A stretch of DNA of 64,000 nt from Caldicellulosiruptor owensensis OL (GTDB lineage: Bacteria; Bacillota; Thermoanaerobacteria; Caldicellulosiruptorales; Caldicellulosiruptoraceae): NCBI RefSeq assembly GCF_000166335.1, contig NC_014657.1, positions 186,001-250,000 on the forward strand, read 5' to 3'. The notes beneath the pieces were generated by a model. It ran no database searches and had not been told where the DNA came from. It saw only the letters and a list, made by a program, of their open reading frames with translations. Every line of letters begins with the position of its first letter. Within the stretch, counting starts at the first letter, position 1. The translations under genes and the position numbers were made by a program. This document shows, piece after piece, positions 1 to 8,653 of the stretch.

Positions 1-1
1 T

Positions 2-1003
2 CCATCAAGGTTTGTTCAGTTTCTTTCAAATATTGGATATTTTGCAATATCAAACGGCAATATGTGTTTTGCAACAACTTCACTTTACAATTTTGAGAAA
101 ACAAAATGCATGCTGGCAGAGGAAGGGATAGAGTGCAGTTTTGATACAGATTTTACCATTTCGCAAAGGTACTTGCTGGCAAAAGATAAGCAAATAAGCC
201 TTTTGAAGACGAATGTGATGGGGATTATAAATGTCACACCAGACTCGTTTTATGAAAATTCAAGAGTTCAGGTTGATAAGGTGACCCAAAGGGCGTTGCA
301 GATGATTCAAGATGGTGCAGATATTTTAGACATTGGCGGTGAATCTACAAGACCTTTTTCAGAGCCAGTTTCAGAAGAGGAGGAGTTAAAAAGAGTAATT
401 CCTGCAATTGAAGCGATAAGAAGCGTGGACAAAAATATTCCTATTTCAATTGATACATATAAAAGCGGGGTAGCTCAAAAAGCGATAGAAGCCGGTGCTG
501 ACATTATAAATGATATCAGCGGCGGAACGTTTGACAAAGACATGTTTTACGTGGCAGCACAGTACAATGTTCCTATCATAATTATGCACATCAAAGGTAC
601 CCCAAAAGATATGCAGAAAAATCCTTACTATGAAGATGTGATTGAAGAGATTTTACGTTTTTTTGAAGAAAGAATTGAACATGCACTAAAAGCCGGTGTG
701 AAACTTGAAAACATCATTTTAGACCCGGGTATTGGTTTTGGAAAAAGACCTGAAGACAATTTAGAAATACTGCAAAGATGTGAAGAGTTCAAGGTTTTAG
801 GAAGACCAATTTTGATTGGAGCATCTAGGAAATCAGTAATTGGTCATGTACTCGGCGGTGTTGGACCTGAGGAAAGACTGGAAGGGACTATTGCAATCTC
901 TGTGATATGCGCTCAGAAGAAGATCGAATTTGTGAGAGTACATGATGTGAAAGAAAACAAAAAAGCTATCTTGATGACACAGGCAATATTTGACAAGGTT
1001 TAA
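2..1003 (+). CDS. folP: Dihydropteroate synthase, 5' partial
   Basis: Condenses a pterin pyrophosphate with p-aminobenzoate in folate synthesis. The DHPS signature MGIINVTPDSF is followed by DIGGESTRPF, IDTYKSGVA, NDISGG, IILDPGIGFGK and the C-terminal GASRKS and RVHDV motifs, so the TIM-barrel core is complete. The reading frame stays open to the left edge of the window, so the ATG at 62 is probably internal and the true start lies outside. About 70 residues visible before the core form an N-terminal extension that I do not recognise. It heads the run folP, DUF3006, folK, SDR with gaps of 24 bp or less. Identity is secure; only the 5' end is unknown. Confidence 0.95.
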   Translation, partial: PSRFVQFLSNIGYFAISNGNMCFATTSLYNFEKTKCMLAEEGIECSFDTDFTISQRYLLAKDKQISLLKTNVMGIINVTPDSFYENSRVQVDKVTQRALQMIQDGADILDIGGESTRPFSEPVSEEEELKRVIPAIEAIRSVDKNIPISIDTYKSGVAQKAIEAGADIINDISGGTFDKDMFYVAAQYNVPIIIMHIKGTPKDMQKNPYYEDVIEEILRFFEERIEHALKAGVKLENIILDPGIGFGKRPEDNLEILQRCEEFKVLGRPILIGASRKSVIGHVLGGVGPEERLEGTIAISVICAQKKIEFVRVHDVKENKKAILMTQAIFDKV

Positions 1004-1026
1004 ACTTTTTAAAAAAGAGGTGCTAT

Positions 1027-1245
1027 ATGGTGACCAAAAAAGCTATTATAGACAGGTTTGAAGGTGACTTTGCTATTATTGAGCTTCAAAACAGGAAGAT
1101 GGTAAGTGTTCCAAGAGAGATTTTACCTGAGTGTGCAAAAGAGGGCGATGTGATTTTGATTTCAGTAGATGATAAGGAAACTCAGAAGAGAAGTGAAAGG
1201 ATAAAAAATCTTTTTGAAAGTTTGAAGGAAGAAGGCGAAGAATAG
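1027..1245 (+). CDS. DUF3006 family small protein
   Basis: A 72-residue acidic protein starting with the pattern IDRFEGDFAIIEL, followed by a short VPREILPE segment and a GDVI strand, which is how I recall the DUF3006 family. It is probably a small beta-barrel with a charged helical tail. It sits 23 bp after folP and 3 bp before folK, so it is cotranscribed with folate genes, at a place where many Firmicutes carry folB. It has no resemblance to FolB aldolase, and no function can be read from the sequence. An AAAAGAGG Shine-Dalgarno precedes the ATG. Confidence 0.8.
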   Translation: MVTKKAIIDRFEGDFAIIELQNRKMVSVPREILPECAKEGDVILISVDDKETQKRSERIKNLFESLKEEGEE

Positions 1246-1248
1246 GAT

Positions 1249-1722
1249 ATGGCTGAAAATATTGTATTTTTAGGGCTTGGAAGTAATCTTGGTGATAGAG
1301 ATGAGAATATAAAAAAAGCAATTGAGCACCTGAAAGATAAGGTAAGAATTGAAAAGCTTTCAAGTATAATTGAGACAGAGCCATATGGATTTGTAGATCA
1401 GCCAAAGTTTTTAAACTGTGTTTTGAAAGGCACAACCTTACTTTCGCCGTTTGAGCTTCTTGAGTTTGTGCTTGAGATAGAAAATAAAATGGGGAGAAAA
1501 AGGCTTTTTAAATGGGGACCGAGGAACATCGATATTGATATTCTTTTTTATGATGACTGGGTCATAGACACAGAGAAGCTCAAAATCCCCCATCCAGAAC
1601 TTCACAAAAGACTATTTGTACTTGAGCCTCTTTGCGAAATTGAAAAAGATTTTGTCCATCCGGTGCTGAAAAAGAACGTGTATGAGCTTTACACTCAGCT
1701 AATTTCTTCAAGAAAGGAATGA
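1249..1722 (+). CDS. folK: 6-hydroxymethyl-7,8-dihydropterin pyrophosphokinase
   Basis: Transfers pyrophosphate from ATP to hydroxymethyl-dihydropterin, making the substrate of FolP. The start FLGLGSNLGDR is the HPPK N-terminal signature. The ATP and metal motif is present as RWGPR-like KWGPRNIDIDILFYDD near residues 88-103, and PHPELHKRLFVLEPL matches the family C-terminal region. At 157 residues it has normal family length. It starts 3 bp after the DUF3006 stop and ends 6 bp before the SDR gene, so all are in one operon. Confidence 0.95.
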   Translation: MAENIVFLGLGSNLGDRDENIKKAIEHLKDKVRIEKLSSIIETEPYGFVDQPKFLNCVLKGTTLLSPFELLEFVLEIENKMGRKRLFKWGPRNIDIDILFYDDWVIDTEKLKIPHPELHKRLFVLEPLCEIEKDFVHPVLKKNVYELYTQLISSRKE

Positions 1723-1728
1723 TAAAAA

Positions 1729-2523
1729 GTGGGTAATTGTTCTTTTCTTTCAGTGCCTGAATTTAGGAATAAAAATATAGTTATAACAGGCGCTGCCCAG
1801 GGGATAGGACTTGTAACAGCACTTTCTTTTCTGGAAAATGGGGCGAGAGTGTTTGCTATTGACAAAGACAGAGAAGCAATTGAAGATGCTTCTCAAGACT
1901 TTTTTGATAAGTTCAAAGACAGGATAACCTTTTTTGAGTGTGACCTGGCAGACGCAAAAGAGGTTGAACTTGTGTGTCAGAAGATTGGGAAAAGTGCAGG
2001 AAATGTAGATGTTCTTGTCAATAATGCAGCTATATCATCGATAAAGTGGATTGAAGAAAGAAGTGTTGATGAGTGGGATGAAGTTATAAATGTTAATTTG
2101 AGAGCGCCGTACTTGATGGTAAAATTTCTTCTGCCGTACTTAAACGAAGGAGCTTCTATTGTTAACATAGCATCAACAAGAGCTTTGATGTCTGAGCCAA
2201 ACACAGAGCCATATTCAGCATCAAAAGGTGGTATACTTGCACTTACACACTCTTTAGCAATTTCGCTATCTTCCAGGAAAATCAGGGTAAATGCCATAAG
2301 TCCGGGGTGGATAGAGACATCAAAATACAGAAAAAGAAAATACCGCAGGGAACCAGAGCTTCGCGAAGTTGACCATCTTCAGCATCCGGCAGGAAGGGTG
2401 GGTGTTCCTGAAGACATTGCAAACGCCATTTTGTTTTTGTCGTCTGAGAAAAGCTCGTTTATCACAGGTACAAATCTAATTGTTGACGGTGGTATGACAG
2501 TTAAAATGATTTATGAGGAGTAA
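1729..2523 (+). CDS. Short-chain dehydrogenase/reductase (SDR)
   Basis: A classical SDR oxidoreductase of 264 residues. The nucleotide-binding motif TGAAQGIG is at residues 20-27, NNAA at 98-101, catalytic Ser149, Tyr162 and Lys166 (YSASK) are in place, and the C-terminus carries FITGTNLIVDGG. The substrate cannot be told from sequence. It starts with GTG 6 bp after folK. SDR enzymes such as E. coli FolM reduce pterins, so a role in pterin reduction is conceivable, but the TGxxxGIG form here is the general SDR type and not the arginine-containing PTR1/FolM loop. The operon position is observed; the folate role is inference. Confidence 0.85.
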   Translation: MGNCSFLSVPEFRNKNIVITGAAQGIGLVTALSFLENGARVFAIDKDREAIEDASQDFFDKFKDRITFFECDLADAKEVELVCQKIGKSAGNVDVLVNNAAISSIKWIEERSVDEWDEVINVNLRAPYLMVKFLLPYLNEGASIVNIASTRALMSEPNTEPYSASKGGILALTHSLAISLSSRKIRVNAISPGWIETSKYRKRKYRREPELREVDHLQHPAGRVGVPEDIANAILFLSSEKSSFITGTNLIVDGGMTVKMIYEE

Positions 2524-2580
2524 AAAAATATCAAAAAGGCAGGTAATCAGTAGTGATTCCTGAGAAGAAAAGAGCACCAG

Positions 2581-3015
2581 ATGACAATATCAAAGCTAAG
2601 CCTTGAGTTTATGAGATATTTTGAGGGGAAAGAGTGCATCCCTGTAATCTCTCCGTTTGGTGTGATTTTTGAAGATGAAAAGACAGGAGACATTCACGTT
2701 GTACAGATGGACATTGTGATAATATGCAACAAGAAATTCATCACAGAAAAAGGATACAAAGGTGTACCAAAACTGATTGTTGAGGTGCTCTTGCCTTCGA
2801 GTGCTTCTGTTGACTGTATAAAAAAGATGCAGCTTTACAGCTACTTTGGTGTTTGCGAGTGCTGGATTGTAAATCCGCGTAACAGATCTGTCCAGGTTTT
2901 CGTTTTAGATAATGGAGTATATATAGAATATGCTGCCCTGTCTCAAAAAGGGATTGTAAAGTCAGCTGTATTTGGAAATCTGGAATTTGACATAGAGAAT
3001 GTGTTCAATTTCTAA
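2581..3015 (+). CDS. Uma2-family (DUF820) nuclease-like protein, N-terminally truncated
   Basis: Residues 10-144 align by eye with Uma2 restriction-endonuclease-like proteins: VVQMDIVIICN corresponds to the usual PD strand, LIVEVLLPSS to the VEILSPS strand, and YSYFGVCECWIVNP to the YxxxGVxEYWIVDP motif. The proline before the catalytic Asp is replaced by Met. The first 40-50 residues found in this family, including the usual YELIDG region, are missing. Just upstream (2554-2579) a short frame reading VIPEKKRAP resembles a Uma2 N-terminus in another frame and then breaks. I read this as a decaying copy after an internal deletion, although the remaining frame is open. It is flanked by unrelated operons. 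Confidence 0.65.
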   Translation: MTISKLSLEFMRYFEGKECIPVISPFGVIFEDEKTGDIHVVQMDIVIICNKKFITEKGYKGVPKLIVEVLLPSSASVDCIKKMQLYSYFGVCECWIVNPRNRSVQVFVLDNGVYIEYAALSQKGIVKSAVFGNLEFDIENVFNF

Positions 3016-3041
3016 AAAGTAAAAAAGAGAGGCTTTAAAAT

Positions 3042-4373
3042 ATGTGGGGTGGGTTTTATAAAGTTGAGATAGATTTTTCAAAATTGTTGTGGGCACAGCT
3101 TTTGTGGTTTTTGTTTGGACTTTTCTTTATAGTTGCTGTGATTGTGGTAGCTATTGTTATCAAAAGAAAAAGAGCAGAGAAAATAAGAAGACTTAAAAAC
3201 TTGCAGAAGGTGGAAGAATATTTTGAAGCAATTTCAAACAGGATCTTGAACTTAGAGGACAAGGCAAAGTTTTTTAAGTTACTTGATGATGGTCAAAAAC
3301 TTGAGAGCAAGTTCGAAGAGGTTACCATAAATTTTAAAAATCTTAAAGAGTACTATGAAGGGATAAAAAAGAGCTATTCAGACAGTGAGTTTAAGACCTT
3401 TTTGACAATCTACAACATACTCAAAAGTGATTTAGATTTTCTGGAAAAGGTTTTAAAAGATTCTGAAAAGGCACTACAAGAGCAGATAGAATACATTAAA
3501 AAGGTAGAAATGGCTGTAGATGGGGTCAAAAATAAGGAGGTTCTGAAACGAAAAATAAATGACTTGTTTGCAAAAAGACTTTCTGATGACGATTTGAAAA
3601 GTGCTGTTGAGGGTATAAAAAGAATTGATGAGAAAATAGAATATTTCAAAAGCCTTGGTGATGACAAGAAAAACGAATATATAAATACAATGATACAACT
3701 TTTAACAAAGAGGTTTGAAGAAAAGTATCCGCTGATTCTCTCAAAGTCTTCTTATTTAGCTTTGGAACTTCAAAAAGAGTTTGATGATTTGCTTTTAAAA
3801 CTTCAGGTATCAAACAGTTTAGAAAAGATTGTGCTGACAGAAGACTTTTTAGGGAAACTTGTGCAGATTGAAAATGAAATATCACAGGATTTTCGGAAAA
3901 AAATGAGACCTCAAAAAGAACTTGTCGACAGGTTTGAAAAAATTGTATCAGTTTACGACAATGTTGGTTTTAGATTTTACAAAATAGACCTTGAGATTGA
4001 ACGAGTGAAAAATTTGCTTGAAAATTGTGATAGCAATGAAGAGTTAGAAAGAGAGATATCTGAGCTTGAAAACACCATTTTTACCTTTTCGCGAGAGTTT
4101 TCAGAGTGCAGAAGACTTCTTGAAAATTTCAAGAGATTTTTGGAAGAGGCAAAAAATAGGCTAAAGCTTAGCCTATCGTCTAATCTTTTTGATTCATATT
4201 ATAAAAACTTGAAAGAGCTTTTATATGAATGTAACTTTGACGAGTTCAAAAAACGCTATATAGAATACCAGAATGCTGTCTCAGATGCGCTTTTTAAGTC
4301 ATCTTCATTTTCCAGTTCAAGTGATACAATTAAAAAGGTTATAAAAGACCTTTTTAATGAATTTTTTAAATAA
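3042..4373 (+). CDS. Membrane-anchored coiled-coil protein, function unknown
   Basis: A 443-residue protein with one strong transmembrane helix near residues 15-40 followed by KRKR, then about 400 residues of charged helical, coiled-coil sequence. This predicts a single-pass protein with a large cytoplasmic helical domain, EzrA-like in layout but not recognisably homologous. It lies 37 bp upstream of pspA and is probably cotranscribed, so it may anchor or regulate PspA at the membrane. No enzymatic motif was seen. An AAAGAGAGG Shine-Dalgarno precedes the ATG. Confidence 0.7.
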   Translation: MWGGFYKVEIDFSKLLWAQLLWFLFGLFFIVAVIVVAIVIKRKRAEKIRRLKNLQKVEEYFEAISNRILNLEDKAKFFKLLDDGQKLESKFEEVTINFKNLKEYYEGIKKSYSDSEFKTFLTIYNILKSDLDFLEKVLKDSEKALQEQIEYIKKVEMAVDGVKNKEVLKRKINDLFAKRLSDDDLKSAVEGIKRIDEKIEYFKSLGDDKKNEYINTMIQLLTKRFEEKYPLILSKSSYLALELQKEFDDLLLKLQVSNSLEKIVLTEDFLGKLVQIENEISQDFRKKMRPQKELVDRFEKIVSVYDNVGFRFYKIDLEIERVKNLLENCDSNEELEREISELENTIFTFSREFSECRRLLENFKRFLEEAKNRLKLSLSSNLFDSYYKNLKELLYECNFDEFKKRYIEYQNAVSDALFKSSSFSSSSDTIKKVIKDLFNEFFK

Positions 4374-4410
4374 AAAATAAAATATTACATTTTCAGGAGG
4401 TTATATTGCT

Positions 4411-5079
4411 ATGGGGGTATTTCAAAAGATTGCCCAGCTTCTCAAGGCGAACATAAATGACCTTATTGAAAGAGCTGCCGACCCTGAAAAAATGCTCAAT
4501 CAGCTGATTGAAGACATGGAAGACCAGCTTCAAAAGGCAAGAGCTGAGGTTGCAAACGCTCTTGCAGATGAAAAGATTTTACAGAGAAAGGTTGAAGAAA
4601 ACAAAAAGGCTGCTGAAGAGTGGCAGAAAAAGGCTGAACTTGCAGTTTCAAAAGGCGAGGATGAGCTTGCAGTAGAAGCGCTCAGGAGAAAGAGAGAGTA
4701 CGAAAAACTTGCAAATGAGTACCAGAAACAGTATGAAGCACAGCATGAGGCTGTTGAAAAGTTAAAAAGTGGTCTTAAGATGCTGGAGGATAAGATTGAA
4801 GAAGCAAAAAGAAGAAGGGATTTGCTCATTGCCAAATCAAAAAGGGCTGACGCTCAGGTTACAATCACACAGACCATGAGCAAACTAACAGACACCTCTG
4901 CCTTTGAGTCGTTTGAAAAGTACGCGCAGAAGATTGAACAAAAAGAAGCAAGAGCACAGGCGCATGAAGAGCTTTTAAATGCTTCAAAAACATTGGAAGA
5001 TAGGTTCAAAGAGCTTGAAAATAGTGATGAGGACATTTTAAATGAGCTAAAAATGCTGAAAGAGAAGATGGGCAAGTAA
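4411..5079 (+). CDS. pspA: PspA/IM30 (Vipp1) family membrane-stress protein
   Basis: Peripheral membrane protein of the ESCRT-III-like PspA family, which coats and stabilises damaged membranes. The start GVFQKIAQLLKANINDLIE followed by DPEKMLNQLIEDMEDQL is diagnostic, and the rest is alpha-helical coiled coil; 222 residues is the normal length. AGGAGG lies 8-10 bases before the ATG. It follows the membrane coiled-coil gene and ends just before a strong terminator, closing the operon. No pspF or LiaRS gene is adjacent, so regulation cannot be deduced. Confidence 0.95.
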   Translation: MGVFQKIAQLLKANINDLIERAADPEKMLNQLIEDMEDQLQKARAEVANALADEKILQRKVEENKKAAEEWQKKAELAVSKGEDELAVEALRRKREYEKLANEYQKQYEAQHEAVEKLKSGLKMLEDKIEEAKRRRDLLIAKSKRADAQVTITQTMSKLTDTSAFESFEKYAQKIEQKEARAQAHEELLNASKTLEDRFKELENSDEDILNELKMLKEKMGK

Positions 5080-5117
5080 AAGAAAGATTTTTTACAGGCC
5101 AGCAGACTCTTTGAAGT

Positions 5118-5160
5118 GGGTGCAAAAAGGTTTTTAAAAAAACCTTTGCACCCTTTTTTT
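5118..5160 (+). terminator. Rho-independent terminator after pspA
   Basis: GGGTGCAAA pairs with TTTGCACCC, the stem is extended by GG/CC and A/T pairs around an A/T loop, and a run of T follows. It ends the pspA operon. Confidence 0.9.
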
Positions 5161-5299
5161 ATTTTTTGTCGTAAAAAATTTTCTGGTCATCTTACTATTT
5201 ACAACAAAAAATACTCAAGAGGGCAAGTAGAATAAATTGTGCAGGTGATTGGTTTACAAAAGACTTTTGAGAATTTATACAAAAGGAGATGATGTTGCT

Positions 5300-7606
5300 T
5301 TGGAAAGGCTTGAGGTTTTGCAGTTTAAAAGAGACCAACTGAAAACTTCAAGTAACAGCATATCAGACCGATTTTTGATGTTTGGTGCGGAACAATTTTT
5401 TGTTCTAATTTTAGCCTTTTTGCTTGGAAGATGCAGCCTGTTTTCAAGAAGCTTCTTTTCAAGTGCGTATATTGCAAGTTTCAAAAAAAGGGATTACATG
5501 TACTATTTAGCCTCAATTTTTTCCATTTTCGGGATAATTTCATGCTCAGATAAAAGCTCAATATTAAAATATGTGCTCTCCATTCTTTTGATAACTACAA
5601 TAAACCATTTTTTTGACCTGAACCTTTATTCAAAGGCTTTGCTATGCGCTTTGAGTGTAGGGAGCAGTGGCAGCATTTTTATTTTTTTGTTTTCTAAAGC
5701 ACCGATAGAATTTTTGTATCTTGTGCTTGAGATGATTGGATGTTTTTGGGCTGTAATTATGTTTGAGAGTTTTTTTGCCGCGATTTATTCCAAAAAAGCA
5801 TATACAGCTGATCAGACGGTGGTTGTGGTTGTAGTTCTGGCTTTGAGCTTTTTGGGGCTTTCAAACAGCTTGGATTCGGTACTGGATATCGAAAATATTT
5901 TGTTTTTCATTCTCCTTTTTGCGGTATCGCTTTTTCACGGAATGATAATGTCGACTGCAATGGGTTTTGTAATTGGGCTTTTAGAAAGCATAAAAGAGTG
6001 CAGAAGCATTGAAATGGCATGCGTTTTTGCATTCTCAAGCCTTCTGGCAGGTCTAATGAAAGGGTTTGGCAAGCTTGGAATTGCTTTGGGCGGGTTTTGT
6101 GGATATATCATATCAATGTTTTACATATCGTCAAACCCGACGTTGAGAATCCGTGAGATTTTAATATCTGCCGTGTTGTTTTGCCTGTTCCCGTTAGAAA
6201 AGATTGTAAAATTACAAAATACTGACGAGAGGGAGGTACAAAGAATGATAAAGGAAAAGATCTTTGGGGTTGCATCTGTGCTTGAAAATATAGAGCAAAA
6301 TGCTTGTGGCAAACCAGCAGTTTTAATTTGCAAAGAGGAAGCAAAAAACATTGTTCAAAGTACGTGCCAAAAACTTTGTTTAGATTGCAGCAATTCCAAT
6401 GTGTGCTGGAACATAGATTATTACAGGATAAATCATAGCTTGAATGAGATAAAGAATATAATATTGAAAAAAGGCAGGGTTGAAGAAGGGGATTTAAAAG
6501 AATTCAAGTTTTTGTGTATAAGATGGAAAGAGTTTATAATAGTTATAAATGGATTTTTGGAATCTTTGAAATATTCCAAGCTTGTTCAAAAGGCATCAAG
6601 CCCCAGGGAAAATGTATTCAGGACACATATAGAAATTTTAAAAGACATTGTGATGGATGCGGCAAAGATTGCTGAAAATGAGATGAAGAAAGATAGGGGT
6701 ACATCAAAAGAGATTGAGCTTGAACTTGTGCGGTTTGGCTATGAGGTTGAGAAGGTAGACTATGCTGTATATGACAATTATTTTCAGATAGACATAGACC
6801 TTGGGGATGGTTTTAAATCACCAAATAAAATTGAAATAGAAGAAATTGTAAGAGGAATTGTGGGCTGCGATGTAGAAATTATATCTGAGGTGCCAAAAAT
6901 ATCAGGTGGATACACAGTTTCAATTATCAAAAAGCCAAATGTTAACATAGATTATTCTATATATTCAAAGAGTAAAGAAAACATAAATGGAGATAGAGTA
7001 TGTTTTTTGCAACTCAAAAACGGAAAATTTTTAGCCTGCATATCAGACGGTATGGGCACCGGAAAAACAGCTTCAGAAAACAGCTTTATTGTGATAGATG
7101 CTCTTAAAAAATTCTCGTCGCTTGGATTTGACAGAAAAGTCGCAATAAAGTTTATAAACTCGCTTCTTAGCATAAGAAACGGTGAGGGATTTGCATCTGT
7201 TGACGTTGTGTGCATAGACAGGTTTACACTTGCGTGCGAGTTTTTAAAAGCCGGCGCAATGCCAACGTTTATAAAAAGAGAGGATGAAGTTTTAACTGTA
7301 GAGTCAAACTCTCTTCCGGCTGGGATAGAAGTTGAAAGTCAGTTTGATTTTTCAACTTGCAAGGTCAAGAAAGGTGACATGATATTTATGTTCTCAGACG
7401 GACTTTTTGAGTTGTTGGGCGAGGATGGCGACAGGATTTTGAAAGAGTTTATTGCCAAAAACCAGTTTGTTTCAACTCAGAGCGCTTCAAAACAGATTTT
7501 TGAATGGGCTACTTCTAATTCGTTTTTGATTAAAGACGATGTAACCATAATTGTACTTAAAATTGGAGGTGTACTTGAAAAAAGAAGTGAAGAAAAGAAG
7601 TTTTGA
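5300..7606 (+). CDS. spoIIE: Stage II sporulation protein E, PP2C-type phosphatase
   Basis: In spore formers SpoIIE dephosphorylates SpoIIAA to release sigma-F at the polar septum. Here about ten hydrophobic segments fill residues 40-310, a cysteine-containing middle region follows, and the C-terminal PP2C domain shows SDGMGTG and FSDGLFE metal-binding motifs. I prefer the TTG at 5300 because AAAAGGAG lies upstream (11-base gap); a TTG at 5249 would add 17 residues but has a poor ribosome site. The 3' end overlaps spoIID. Whether the host sporulates cannot be told from this window. Confidence 0.92.
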   Translation: MERLEVLQFKRDQLKTSSNSISDRFLMFGAEQFFVLILAFLLGRCSLFSRSFFSSAYIASFKKRDYMYYLASIFSIFGIISCSDKSSILKYVLSILLITTINHFFDLNLYSKALLCALSVGSSGSIFIFLFSKAPIEFLYLVLEMIGCFWAVIMFESFFAAIYSKKAYTADQTVVVVVVLALSFLGLSNSLDSVLDIENILFFILLFAVSLFHGMIMSTAMGFVIGLLESIKECRSIEMACVFAFSSLLAGLMKGFGKLGIALGGFCGYIISMFYISSNPTLRIREILISAVLFCLFPLEKIVKLQNTDEREVQRMIKEKIFGVASVLENIEQNACGKPAVLICKEEAKNIVQSTCQKLCLDCSNSNVCWNIDYYRINHSLNEIKNIILKKGRVEEGDLKEFKFLCIRWKEFIIVINGFLESLKYSKLVQKASSPRENVFRTHIEILKDIVMDAAKIAENEMKKDRGTSKEIELELVRFGYEVEKVDYAVYDNYFQIDIDLGDGFKSPNKIEIEEIVRGIVGCDVEIISEVPKISGGYTVSIIKKPNVNIDYSIYSKSKENINGDRVCFLQLKNGKFLACISDGMGTGKTASENSFIVIDALKKFSSLGFDRKVAIKFINSLLSIRNGEGFASVDVVCIDRFTLACEFLKAGAMPTFIKREDEVLTVESNSLPAGIEVESQFDFSTCKVKKGDMIFMFSDGLFELLGEDGDRILKEFIAKNQFVSTQSASKQIFEWATSNSFLIKDDVTIIVLKIGGVLEKRSEEKKF

Positions 7607-8612
7607 GACATTTTGGCTTGACACAACCTTGATGCTGCTTGCCACTTTGATGCTTTTGATTATAAATGTTGTTGCCAGACCTTCAAAAGATGACTTCAAA
7701 AACGTGCCATCTGCATTCACTTTGCTACAGAACAAAAATCAAAAAGATGATATTTATATAAATCTTCTAAGAAAAAATAAGAACAGGATTGAAAAGATTT
7801 TGCTTGAAGAATATGTTATAGGCGTTGTAGCAGCAGAGATGCCTGCCGAGTTTAACCTTGAGACTTTAAAAGCCCAAGCTGTTGCCTCAAGAACATACGC
7901 TGCAAGAAAGATTATGAGCAAAGCCTTTCACAAAGGATATGAAGAAAAAAAGGTTTATCTTTGCGATGATTTTTCCCACTGTCAAGCATACATTGACAGA
8001 GACGAGATGAGGAAAAAGTGGGGCAAAAACTTTGAAAAGTATTATAGCAAAATATGTAAGGCTGTTAAGCAAACAAAAGGAGAGGTTCTTGTGTACAAGG
8101 GGCAGATTATAGACAGTTTGTATCATGCCGCATCTGGCGGTAAAACTGAAGATGCTAAAGAGGTGTTCAAAGAAGAAATTCCATACTTGAAAAGTGTTGT
8201 GAGCCGTGGCGAGGAAAGCTGTCCTAAGTTTTCTGGTGAGTTTTATTTTACCTATGATGAGTTGATAAAAAGATTAAAAACCTGTTTTCCCGGGCTGAGA
8301 ATAGACAGCTCAAATATATCTTCCCAGATTAAGGTAGTTGAAAGAACAAAAGCTGGACGGGTGAAATCTGTAAAAGTAGGGAATACCATTTTGAGCGGAA
8401 ACCAATTCAGAAACATCTTTGGGCTTTATTCGACAGAGTTTTGGATTTACCCTGACAAGAGGGGAGTGAGAATCCACACAAGAGGGTATGGGCATGGGCT
8501 TGGAATGAGCCAGTGGGGAGCAAACTATCTTGCGCGCCAGGGAAAAGATTATAAACAGATTCTTCTTTATTACTATCAAGATGTCAAGATTTGTAGGTTA
8601 AAATATAGGTAG
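7575..8612 (+). CDS. spoIID: Stage II sporulation protein D (SpoIID/LytB, peptidoglycan lytic enzyme)
   Basis: SpoIID cleaves denuded glycan strands during engulfment. A membrane anchor near residues 12-32 is followed by the SpoIID core: EYVIGVVAAEMPAEF with the catalytic-region Glu, QAVASRTYAARK, YHAASGGKTE, and the C-terminal GHGLGMSQWGAN. Length is normal. TTG at 7575 is chosen since GGAGGT ends four bases upstream; the next upstream ATG has none. The gene overlaps the last 32 bases of spoIIE, so translation is probably coupled. Confidence 0.92.
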   Translation: MKKEVKKRSFETFWLDTTLMLLATLMLLIINVVARPSKDDFKNVPSAFTLLQNKNQKDDIYINLLRKNKNRIEKILLEEYVIGVVAAEMPAEFNLETLKAQAVASRTYAARKIMSKAFHKGYEEKKVYLCDDFSHCQAYIDRDEMRKKWGKNFEKYYSKICKAVKQTKGEVLVYKGQIIDSLYHAASGGKTEDAKEVFKEEIPYLKSVVSRGEESCPKFSGEFYFTYDELIKRLKTCFPGLRIDSSNISSQIKVVERTKAGRVKSVKVGNTILSGNQFRNIFGLYSTEFWIYPDKRGVRIHTRGYGHGLGMSQWGANYLARQGKDYKQILLYYYQDVKICRLKYR

Positions 8613-8653
8613 TGAAAAAATATAAGGTAATTTGAGAAGGGAGAAATTTAAAA

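Noticed and set aside
1076-1435. 119-codon open frame on the minus strand across DUF3006 and folK
   Set aside because: Antisense to two clear genes, no ribosome site, and composition (Leu/Ser/His-rich) typical of a shadow frame.
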